Source of the DNA: Multifurca ochricompacta
Taxonomy: Eukaryota > Basidiomycota > Agaricomycetes > Russulales > Russulaceae
Assembly (NCBI GenBank): GCA_022496185.1
Contig: WTXG01000027.1
Location: forward strand, 281,985-345,984
DNA: 64,000 nucleotides
Reading direction: 5' to 3'
Numbering within the stretch: the stretch's first letter is position 1; every line of letters begins with the position of its first letter. Shown here one piece after another: positions 27,830 through 37,771 of the stretch. The notes beneath the pieces were generated by a model, which did not search any database, was not told the DNA's origin, and was given only the letters and a program-made list of their open reading frames with translations. Both the position numbers and the translations under genes were made by a program.

Positions 27830-29555
27830 TTATGTCTTGAATATACGGAGGAGACGGGCCTCTGTCACAATGCGCGTGCGACAGAGTGGGCATTCGCGAG
27901 ATGAGGACATTATGAGATCTGAGCAATTGCGACACATTGCCAAATGACTGCAAAAAAGGTGTTCATTGCGCAGGCGAGAATTCTAGAGAAGTAAACGTAC
28001 CCGCAATCAACAATGGCGATATTGGCTTCTTCATCCTGACAGACGACACAAAGTCCGTTTCGGTCGAGATTAAGAGACGTTCCCATCATCGGCCGTGGTG
28101 GATCCTTCGGCTCGAATTGTCGAGTATCACTTTCGGAAGCCTGCGTATTGCCATCCGCTTGCGCGTGTTCTCGTTCTTGGCGGGCCTGTTCCTCACGGAG
28201 GCGTTGCTCCTCCATCATGGCATGCTGACGAGCAATTATCTCATCTTCTTCACGTGCATGTATCGCGGCCTCCCGCGCACGTTCCTGACGCTCATCACCG
28301 AGAAGGGCACACACGCGCGCGACCAAATCACTCTTTTCAAGCAGCAGGCGTGCGTTCACGTGATTTTGAAAGAGTACGTTCTTCAAAACGCTTATTGACA
28401 TGTGCGAGACTTCCTCATTTGTCATTGCCAACAGTTCGTCGAGGGAGGGTATTGGGGTGGGGGCGGTGGCGGTGGGGGCGCGGCAGACGCCGAGCGGTAG
28501 ATTGGGTTGGTCCGATTATCATTGCCGGGCATCGCGTCATAACCGGGAGTAGGATGAACCGTGTTAGGGCGAGGGTGTGGAGGCGAAGCATTGCTTGAAG
28601 GAGTGCGCTGTGGCCGAGGGGCGGCCATCGGAGGTGGAGTTGAACGCGGCGGAGGGTATGGCTGAGACGGAGGGGGAGCCTGTGGGCGCGGTGTTGTTCT
28701 TCTTGGTGCAGGGAATGATCCTTGCTGTCTCGACGGGTCAAGATCCGGACGGGGGAAGTTCGAGGAGGTATTGTTGGAAGGCTGTCTCGAAGGAGTGGGC
28801 TGCACAGGTCGCGTTTCATCGCGCCTCGAGAACAGTCCACGGGGCCGACCCGTTCGGCCATTTGGGACAGAGTTCTTCCTGTAGAAACTCTATAAACAGA
28901 AAAGTGAGCAGACCAAAAGCCTAGAGCAGGAAAGTGAGAAATGCTGTACCTCATTCGAATATGGCAGACACCCATTGTGACCCTATAGGTGGACGTTTGC
29001 GAGGGTCATAGCATACGCCACGAATACTCACCCTGGCAGCAATGATCTTCTCAATCAAGTCATCCTTCTCAAGAACGCCGTCCGTCTTGATATTGTACGC
29101 ATCGACATACTTCTTCAGTCTTGCGAGAGAGAGACTCCTCAAGTAAGTCCGACCGCCAGCGGTGACTAAAGTCGATCTCCTGGTCAAGAATGCTTTCCGG
29201 GAGAGGAAAGAAGCGAGGTAAAGACACACTGGTTAAGTTCTCTATGCAGAAAGCACAAACGGGGACCGGATCATAACCAGCGCCAGAACCTTCCCTAGGC
29301 AGGAGAGCCTGATAGTCCGAGCATGATGAGCAGTAGGAATAGCCTAGCAAGAAAAAGAATGAGAAATTGAGATTAAAATGCGAATGAAGGTAAAGTAGGT
29401 ATACCGCAATGATTGCATTTGCGTGCGCGAGTAAAGATGATATTAAACTCTTTATTACACTTGCGACAGCTGATGTCAGCGCGAGAGGAATCGTGTGACG
29501 GAGGGGCAGGACCACTGAGGAGTGGCATTCCGATAGTGCTACTACGCTCTGTCAT
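27830..29555 (-). CDS. FYVE-SAP-RING E3 ubiquitin ligase (RNF34/rififylin-like architecture)
   Basis: The protein starts M-T-E-R-S-S-T-I-G-M at 29555. Near the N-terminus is a FYVE-type zinc finger: C-R-K-C then C-N-H-C-G, followed after an intron by C-S-S-C and C-A-F-C. Next is a SAP-like helix pair (L-A-R-L-K-K-Y-V-D-A-Y-N and L-E-K-D-D-L-I-E-K-I). A long Pro/Ser-rich linker and a coiled, Glu/Arg-rich helix lead to a C-terminal RING-HC finger: C-V-V-C, D-C-G-H, C-R-N-C, C-P-L-C. The stop is at 27830-27832. The order FYVE, SAP, RING is that of the animal ligases RNF34 and rififylin, which act on endosomes and in apoptosis. Endosomal membrane ubiquitylation is my inference here. The proline linker and the following T-N-E-E-V-S-H block are in different frames. 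The C-rich runs near 28454-28480 are the likely place of a one-base indel. Confidence 0.85.
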
Positions 29556-29891
29556 TTATTAGATTGGAATGAATTGATGATGGTGGAATAAGAGAGAGAG
29601 AGATGAGAGATGAAAAGGGCAGACAGCAGACAGAACAGAACAGAAGGGGGATCAAAGTAAGTAGTAAAGACTGACTGAGTAAGTATGTCGTCGTCTTTGT
29701 CAGCAGCAGCCATTGAATGAGCCATGCTCCATGATTTTCCATCCATTTTCCATTCCATTCCATTCCAATTCCACCGGCCACGGCCACCGATACCGATACC
29801 GATACTTGATCCGATTTATTTCTTCGGCTTCGGTAACGGTAACGGCTTCGGCACGGAAACCGGTTCGGCCGGTAGTGGTAGTGTTAATTGA
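29556..29891. other. Spacer with short tandem repeats
   Basis: It holds the RING-gene upstream region and the 3' flank of the monooxygenase gene. CATTC-type repeats lie near 29738-29772, and ACCGAT units near 29786-29806. Confidence 0.45.
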
Positions 29892-31419
29892 TTAAGTAAT
29901 GATGGCCCGCTTGATAAGCTCCTTACATATCAAAATCCCATTCAAACCAACTCCCTTTAACCATTCCTCGGTCTTCCCACTCTCTTCAATATCTTTCCAT
30001 TCCCTTCGTATAGTTCTTTTTCTCTCCCAAAGCTCTAATTCCCAATCCGTAGCTGTCCAATTTTTCCCCGCAAACTCATTTAGTTTCGCGCGATATTCGA
30101 ACGGTTCCAATAACCCAAAACGAAGCCACGCCTTAGAAATCAGTAATGGGTCCTGTGTTCCTTTTTCACGCATGAGTGAATGCACACGCGCTACGACGTC
30201 TGTAGCACACGAGAGGGTATCCAGACATTCTGGTTCCTCTAACACCCGCGCTATGGCGCGCGCTTGGTCTTCAAACAGCGGAAAGGGTGCAACCCGATAT
30301 TGTAAACCTGTAAATGCAATAGAAGTAGGCGGGAAATCCCCTTTCAAAGGAAAAAGATGATGTGCGAGCGGGAAGATATGATATGTGGAGTTGTAAAGCT
30401 CATCAGGCAGAGGCGGCGGCAGTGACGGAACCCCCAACTTGATTTGTGGGAGGAATGGGAAAGATAATTCGTAGCCGGTCGCGAGTATGACAAGGTCGAT
30501 ATCGGATTCGATCGAGCCGTCTGCCAGCAGTATTGCTCCTTCCTCCTGGTATTCCTTGATTCGATCCACTTTTCTATAATTTGAAGAGTCATCAGGATAA
30601 ACTGGTCCACCTGCATAAGTTGGTCCTGGAATGGAATGCAGAATAAGTGGAATAACTCCTTTCATATCCCCGCAGACGTCGATAGCGCTTGGTCCACCGC
30701 CTACCACCACAATCTTTTTGTGGTGAGCATAGTCATGCGGGCATCGATACCATACAGAGTGTATCGCGCGTCCAGCATCGAGCCAGCTCTGCAAGCCAGC
30801 CACCACAGGATATCGGGGCTTTCGGTAGTGCCCGTTGGCCACAACGACAAAGTCGAACACCTGTCTCTCGCCTGTCGATAGGGTCACTTCCCATTCTTTT
30901 GAGTCAGTATCCCAGAAAGCCGTCTCAACGCGTGTGCAAAGTCGCACATAACGGAGCAACTTAAAATGAGTGGCGTAATCTTCCAAATATTTCTGCACTA
31001 TGGATGCAGTTGGGAAAAGAGAAGTCTCAGGTGGAAATGGGAAACTCTGGTAGGCCATGATAGGGTGTGGGATATTCGCGGAAAGGGAATCATATAGTGG
31101 CGTTAAGGGAGGGTTTCCAGAAGGAGGAGCAGGATACCTGGCGCACGAATAATAAAAAAATGGTAGAACAGAAAACAGAAAAAAAGTGATAAGTGATACC
31201 ATATCCCCCCAATGTTGTCTCTCTCCTCGAATGCGACCAATGTCCACTGTCCCGATTGTACTTGATGTGTATCTGCAAGTACCTTTAACGTTGCGAGCCC
31301 ATTGGCGCCAGCACCAATAACGCAAACTCGTCTAGACACTCCTTTCGTCCCGAAGGCAAGTCAGACTACACAGCACGCGTACTCGGCCAATAACACATAC
31401 CAGATGGATGCTCTGCCAT
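29892..31419 (-). CDS. FAD-dependent flavin monooxygenase (FMO family)
   Basis: FMOs use FAD, NADPH and oxygen to oxygenate soft nucleophiles; the substrate is unknown. The first exon starts at ATG 31417-31419 with M-A-E-H-P-S. An intron then joins to V-S-R-R-V-C-V-I-G-A-G-A-N-G, the FAD Rossmann motif. A second intron splits the Trp codon of N-I-G-G-I-W and continues at Y-P-A-P-P-S-G. Further marks are the FMO-type V-A-N-G-H-Y-R-K-P, the NADPH motif V-V-V-G-G-G-P-S-A-I-D and I-L-A-T-G-Y. The stop is at 29892-29894. Length is about 460 residues, normal for fungal members. The tiny first exon is chosen because GTG stands where the longer open frame would begin. No frame break is seen. Confidence 0.88.
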
Positions 31420-31953
31420 CTTGGTCTAATTCAGGCTTGTGTGCATGCGAGGATATAACGCCGTCGGCAATCTGGTGAGCGAACTTGATCCGACGAGCAG
31501 GCGCTCGAACAATCAATCAATCATGATGTACACTGATAAGATAACCGTTTTCGAAGCAACCTAAATCATTACATTAATCAATCAATCAAATTACTTTATA
31601 GTATACAATATCCCCAATCCCCGCCCTTTCGGCGTGATATGATAACATAGTAGAGAGAAACTCATGCTTGTCAGCGGCATCAAAGGGCACGGCCTGGCCC
31701 CCCAACACCAACTGGACCTGCGCCTGGCCCGCCCAAGGCGCCGCCAAGCCCAAGACCTTGATTATCCTCTGGGTGGGTCGTGCCCAGCTCCTGTAGTCGC
31801 CAATGGTCCCCGCGCGCGCCCTGTGCTCCGTCTCACTTTCCGGGTGGGCCGGTCTGTCGTGTTTGCTGTGCAGCTTATCCGAGATGCCTGCGTGTGCGAC
31901 ATGACGTGAATACGGCGCGCAGCTGGGCAAGGCATAAAATATTAATTACGCAC

Positions 31954-32092
31954 CGTGGATCACACCCTCGACTTTCCCGATGATGCCACCATGGCGGTGT
32001 GGGTGAGCCTCAGGAGTCTGGGCAGGTGCGGTGGATGTGGACACCGCCGCGGGAGTCGTGACCTCAGTGATGGTATTGTCGGCAGTGGACAT
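31954..32092 (-). CDS. Small hypothetical protein, first exon
   Basis: The ATG at 32090-32092 opens M-S-T-A-D-N-T-I-T, a Thr/Ala-rich head followed by H-P-H-R-H-G-G-I-I-G-K-V-E-G-V-I-H-G. The exon ends at a phase-1 donor right inside the Gly codon after I-H. The tandem small proteins at 41449 and 42005 show the same V-x-H-G ending at the same splice phase, so this may be a third, distant relative. The continuation (31590-31930) is not resolved. Two frames are possible after the acceptor near 31923. Confidence 0.4.
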
Positions 32093-33996
32093 AATAGATG
32101 GAAGTGGTAGTCGATAATTTGTTGGTTCGATGGGAATGATGCTTTCCTGAAGCTCAGAGTGTGCAGACTTTATACTACCACGGTCATGATCAGATGGTTG
32201 TGTGCGACATTTGGCATTTGCGCATGGGAGCATATCAGGACAGTCGGGGGTCACGGCCGACCTGACCATGATGCTGACTATCTGGGATTCGCTAGCAAGA
32301 TCCGTGGGATGGACACATCTGGAAACGTCCAGAGGTCCATGGGAAAATCGTATCTTGGATCGAGGATGCCTCACCCGGTCTCGCCCGGTCTACACCACAC
32401 CCGCACTAAGGAGGCCGAAGCTCCTGGCAAGAGTAAACTCGATTCGCGGACTCGCGGAATGTCATGGTTCCAATAGATTAAGGCGTACTTCCATTTCCTC
32501 GCTCTGCGTTGCGGAATCGCTTTTCCCGGATCAGCCGAATCTGAAGCTCAAGAGTGGTGGGCCAGTGAGCCATAAGACCACACGCAACTAGTACATTGTA
32601 CCGGCCAGGGGCACTCGTCGCCTGCGGAAAGCCATCACCGCGTCCGATGTGATGTCATGGACTCATGGCTTCAGGGGCCGAGTGCAACACGGAGCACCGT
32701 TATCCTGTGCCCACTGCCGGACAGTCTCGCGTCAGCAGAGCAGCCCGCGCAATACCCGCCCCCGGTGTACGCAATCCCGATGCCGGATAATATACCCTTG
32801 CTTGAAATCGTCCGCAGGCGCGCAAAGCAGGAGGCGAAGAGAATCGTAACACTGTTCACTGCCACAAGCTCCAATACTCTTAACACATGTTTCTTGACTT
32901 TGCTGAAAGTCGGGGCATTTCTAGCTCCCTTCTCATGTTTTATAAAGATCAATAAAAATTCGTTCCCAACAATGTGGAGAGATGCTTTTGTCATCTCCTA
33001 GCGACAACGCAACGGTCATGCACATAGCTACAATAGCCATGGTTTGTCTCATTGAATGGGCTGATACTATCAGAGTCGCGGTGGGGAGAAGAGTTGGGGA
33101 GGAGGGGACAAGGAAACTGTTACGGTGCGGACCGTATTCTCTCAAGTGTCACGAGAATTTCTCTTGTTTTGTGCTCGGAATCCCTGTTCTCTGGGAATTG
33201 GGGATATGATTTGTGCTATACGGCCTCATGGGACTTGTGAGCCTGCCAGGGGCGGGTTGACACCGCATACTTCCGCGACTTCATTGGCGTGTCATCGATT
33301 TAAAAAGGTGTTATCGTGCATGCACTTCCGGTAGTTTATTCCCAGCCAGCGTATGGTCCCAATTTCAGCATACCCGCGTTCACTTTGTTGTCGAGCAAAA
33401 GATTGTCTTCGTTCCTTCTCTTCGCCCGAGTCCCGTCGTCCGAGTCCCGTGACGTCATTCGGTGTCCACCTGGTTAGAACACCCACTTCATTTTCTCTGG
33501 TTCTCCGACTTTCCATGGATGAGCGAGTCTGAAGATGTGGCAATGTCATGTTTCGGACTTTAAGATGCCCTATTCTGTCCCATTGAGATCCGTCTCAGAG
33601 CGGGCGAGTTTTTGAAGTTGTATCAACAATTCAACGAGTGTAACCCGCACCGACAGTCATAATCCATCACCAGTGTTCTGTCATGGTATCGACAGGACGA
33701 TTTCTCTACTCGAGGACAGTAATCTCTCAAACCGGTTTCTGCGTAATTCTGACTGCTGGAGATTCAAACCCGACAACGTACCTTGACAGGTCTGTGGGTT
33801 GTTTTGATGTGCCTCGAAGGACAAACCATCGCGCTCGCCCCACCCAGCTGCCGTTCTGCGTTCATATCTCGCGCATTAACCTCTCCCCCCCGCCATAGGC
33901 GGCCGACGGACTCTATGGAGCTTTTGTCTTACGCATCTCGTGCATGACGAAAGCTCAGGATTTGCATAAATTGAGCCCACTATTGTACACATATCC
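32093..33996. other. Spacer, about 1.9 kb
   Basis: No gene could be supported on either strand. The last part is the upstream region of the GH25 gene. Confidence 0.4.
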
Positions 33997-35029
33997 TTGT
34001 CGACCAACGTGCTACCCCTCTATTTTGTTGCCCTATCTGCCCTCTCTGTAGTTGCGACCCCGCTAGTCAAGCGCAGTGACCCACAGGGCGTCGATGTGTC
34101 CCACTGGCAGGGAACTATTGACTGGAACGCAATGGCGGCCAACGGCATATCGTTTTCATACATCAAAGCCACTGAGGGGACCAGTGCGGCCACCAACTCT
34201 CCCGGGAGTCTATTCGCTGGCTGATTCCCACTACAGCAATTACAGATGCTTCTCCGCGAATTATGACGGCGCAGCGAGTGTCGGGATCATAAGGGGTGCT
34301 TATCACTACGCTCATCCCGATATCTCAGATGGTGCCACGCAAGCCAATTTCTTCCTCGGGAATGGTGGTTCGTACACACCTATCATGGTGGGATGGGGGG
34401 ATCCTCACAGGTTGATATAGGTGGATGGTCCGGAGATGGAATCACGCTCCCCGGAGCTATAGATCTTGAAAGTACATTGTCCTATTCGCCTCAAAGCTAC
34501 TTTCTTACACGAGAACATTTTCCTCCAGATGGGTGTTACAGCTTATCCCAGTCAGACATGGTTTCCTGGATCAGTGACTTCTCGAATACTTACTTTTCAA
34601 CAACGTCGAGGTGAGGACGCCTTATGTTCTCTTCCCGTTCCTTGTGTCTTGCCACCGTTGACCTATGATCTCGTAGATATCCGGGTAAGCTACTGTTTTT
34701 ACACGCTCCTAGGAGTTACGACTGACCCATACTTAGTGATTTACACCACAACAAGCTGGTGGATTCAATGCACAGGCAACAGTGCCGACTTAAGCTCGAA
34801 CAACCCACTTTGGATTGCCGAATGGGCTTCTACCCTCGGATCCCTTCCTGCAGGTTGGAGGTAACGGTTGCGTTTCGGTTTTTCGCCTAGAGTGTGTTGA
34901 TGTTGTCATCACAGGTTCACAACATTCTGGCAATACGCTGATTCTGGACCGAATCCCGGAGACCAGGACCTATTCAACGGCGACATTACGGGACTACAAA
35001 GGTATGGGTTTACATCCCTATGTTCATGA
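33997..35029 (+). CDS. Secreted GH25 muramidase (Chalaropsis-type lysozyme), start codon lost or unseen
   Basis: GH25 enzymes cut the beta-1,4 bond between N-acetylmuramic acid and N-acetylglucosamine in bacterial cell wall. A hydrophobic signal-like head is followed by a K-R site, then G-V-D-V-S-H-W-Q-G (family Asp), Y-I-K-A-T-E-G-T, G-I-I-R-G-A-Y-H-Y-A-H-P, A-I-D-L-E (catalytic D-x-E), V-I-Y-T-T-T-S-W-W and F-T-T-F-W-Q-Y-A-D-S-G. About six introns join these blocks. The length (about 225 residues) fits. The reading begins at TTG (33997), with no in-frame ATG before a stop; the family needs an ATG here or in an upstream exon. After the first intron a TT pair at 34250-34251 breaks the frame, and TTT would restore it. 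The stop is at 35027-35029 if the last donor is not used. It could be a decayed copy. Confidence 0.75.
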
Positions 35030-35399
35030 AGTGTATGACACCGTCGTAGTATTGCCTCGGGTTGAGCTCAGATTATCCCCGAGCACCTTGCAAGAAACGG
35101 GACAATGTTTGTGTAATGATAGATGTATATCCGATGTATGTGGAAGTGGCCAAATAATGGATAATAGAGGCGGCCCACTATCCCGAAATACACGATTACA
35201 TAATCTGTCAGTTACTTTCCACTTGCCACTTTCAGCCTGCCTTTACGTGAATGAACGGGTCGCAGTCAAGTCATACGACGTCACCTACCAAGCCATACAC
35301 GTCTTTTCACTGCCTGTAATATCTCAGATAATAGAGTTCTCCGTGGCGCCGGGTATTCAGTTGTCGCCTTAATTGTCCCCATCGTGGGCACCCACTGCC
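35030..35399. other. Spacer between GH25 gene and TLG1
   Basis: No coding or RNA feature seen. Confidence 0.4.
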
Positions 35400-36500
35400 A
35401 TGTCGGTCGACCCATACCACGAAGTCCAGTCTGAGATACAGAGTTCGCTCCAAACTGCAGAGCAGCTCTGTGCATCATTTCTCCGTATTCGTAGTACCGC
35501 GAGAGAAGGAAACGAGGAGCTCGAATGGGTCTGCAATGAGGTGGGTGCCAAATAGGTTCGGGTGGTTTGTGCTGGCTAAGGTCACGCCTGACTGTTCCAC
35601 ATCAGCTCAAGGCGTCGCTCTCAGCGCTGGAAGCTGACTTGGAAGACCTGGAAGAAAGTGTCAAGTACGTTATCTACCTTTGCTCTGTTGCGTTATGACT
35701 TGATAGTGCCACCATCCAGGATTGTCGAGACCACAGGCGCACACATGTTCGGATTGAAGGATGGGGAGGTCATCCAGCGACGGCGATATGTGAGCCATGT
35801 ACGCAGAAAATAGAGGTGCGTGGTGCGTAGGTTTCCTGTCGGGAAACTGAGTTGAGCTCTCATGGCTGTTCCTATAGAGTATGCGTGCTGAGGTTGAGGG
35901 ACGTCCCCAAAGTGACAGCGTGAGTTGCATGTTTCAAATGGGAACGCATTCACATTCATAGCATAGACTGTAACACCAAACCGCTCAAACACTCGCTCCT
36001 CGTTCTCTGGGGCGGCTCACGAGCCAAAGAATGAAGACCACCAGGCTCAGTGGGCACGGCAGGAGCAACAGGTCGGACAGTGTTTAATTGTGTTGTACAT
36101 TGAAACAGCTGACATGTGTGCGGTAGATGATGATTCAGCAGCAAGATCAGACAATTAATTCTATCGCGGGGACATTGACTACCATAGCTCAACAGGCAGG
36201 GCTCATGGGATCCGAGATCCGCGAACACAATGAGTGTGCAACATTCCTTTTATCCCGACTTGTTGGTTATCCTCTGTAGGATGCTAGATGACCTTGAGAA
36301 TGGCGTGGATCGGACCGATAGTAAACTATCTGATGCAGTACGGAAAATGCGCACGTTTGTTCGTGAGATTGAGGGTTTGTCCGCCGCCCCTTGTTTAACG
36401 TTGATTGACTGAATGTTGGACAGAAACGAGATCAGGGTGGTGCATCGCAATTCTTATTGTGGTTTTACTCGTCCTACTCGCTGCAGTCATTTTGGTATGA
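35400..36500 (+). CDS. TLG1: Syntaxin-6/TLG1-type Qc-SNARE
   Basis: This tail-anchored t-SNARE acts in fusion at the trans-Golgi network and endosomes. The ATG at 35400 opens M-S-V-D-P-Y-H-E-V-Q. The N-terminal helical bundle continues over short exons (L-K-A-S-L-S-A-L-E-A-D-L-E-D-L-E). The SNARE helix runs from D-Q-T-I-N-S-I-A-G-T-L through G-S-E-I-R-E-H-N-E and L-D-D-L-E-N-G-V-D. The end is a membrane anchor, C-I-A-I-L-I-V-V-L-L-V-L-L, with the stop at 36498-36500. At 35807-35810 a run of four A puts a TAG into exon text R-R-K; with five A the frame reads R-R-K-I-E up to the donor GTGCGT. So again one base seems to be missing. At least six introns, all short. Confidence 0.9.
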
Positions 36501-37771
36501 GCGTAATGTTTTTTTTTCAATATAAAAGTGAGGTAGCATGGTGCTTGGTATGATACCCTTGGATCTTGAATGATGATTTATGGTGTCTGCCTACCTTTCC
36601 GTTGTTTGACCTGAGGGCTGTGTGAATTCGAAACGGAGAAGGATGAGAAGGGAGGGGGTGTCGACGATAAGAATTGAGATCGATGTGTAGCCTCGCAAGT
36701 TCTTAGCACGTGGAGGAAAGTGAACGATAGCAAACGCAGATCCTTATATACATAAGAAGAGTCCAATCAATTAATGAGTAAGGAAGGAGCAATGCGATGC
36801 GATGTATGAATGGATGGAGTAAATGAGTGGTGAGTGGTGGGTGAATATTTCAGGCCGGGGACTGTCCGGTTTCAGGCCCAGGGCCACGGTGGTGCACGGG
36901 CTCAGACCCTGGCAGCAAACTGGCTACCCGTCCTCCGCATCATACGAGAATTGGACAGCAATCGGACAGCTGTTCAACTTGGCTCAAATTTTATAGTAGT
37001 TATTCTGCCCTGATCCCTTGATCCTGTCCAAGTCAATTGCCAGATGCAATGGGGTGGGGGTTGTCAATTCTTATCCGGCGGTCGAACATGCATGTACATA
37101 GCCTAGGCTCTTACCATCTTCGGGATAGTGCAGCTCAACTATAGCGTGAATGAGCTTCTGGGTTACAGCGATTCCAACCTCATTTGAAGCCCCGGAAAGC
37201 TGTGACACCTTCGATGTCAATGTCGGCCTTGAAAACGTGTAAGGTCCCTCAAAGATGGAAGGGCGCAGACAGAAATGAGATAGATGCAGTTAGATAGGGA
37301 GAATCCTGTATGACAGCCGCCTCATTTTAGCGATGCGATGGAAAGAACAACAAAACACGTTCAACAGCAGCCCCATTCATTCATTATACGGCCCAGGGCC
37401 GATTGACCGTATATAAGAGACTAGTCCAGTTCTTGACAAGAGTTCAGTGATTCGTGAGTTCTCAGCTGTGACTTTTCTCTTTTCTTTTCTTTTCTTTTCT
37501 TCTCCCCTATACCTGCACCTGCATACCTGCACCTGCACCCTTGCCTTTCCCCTCTCTTCTCTTCTCTTCCCTTTCTCTCCCTCTTCTCCTCGTCCTCCTC
37601 TCTCCTCTGTTTCCCGTGACCGAGTGACGTCACAGAGAAGGTCCCCTTTCAGTCGTGGGTTCCTCTCACTCCACGCATGACTTCAATGGCTCCATTCATC
37701 ACTAACACCCAACTTCTAGTTACCAACACCTCTCCTTTCCTCCTCATTCATCTTGACATCTACGCTCTCAA
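36501..37771. other. Spacer and pyrimidine-rich promoter of the CSC1 gene
   Basis: No gene seen. TTTTC repeats (about 37478-37501) and a CT-rich tract to about 37610 precede the channel gene, as is common before fungal transcription starts. Repeated ACCTGC units lie near 37510-37540. Confidence 0.45.

Noticed and set aside
31616..31930. Open minus-strand frame after the small-protein exon
   Set aside because: Could be exon 2, but two frames are possible and neither shows the paralog core; left out of the gene model.
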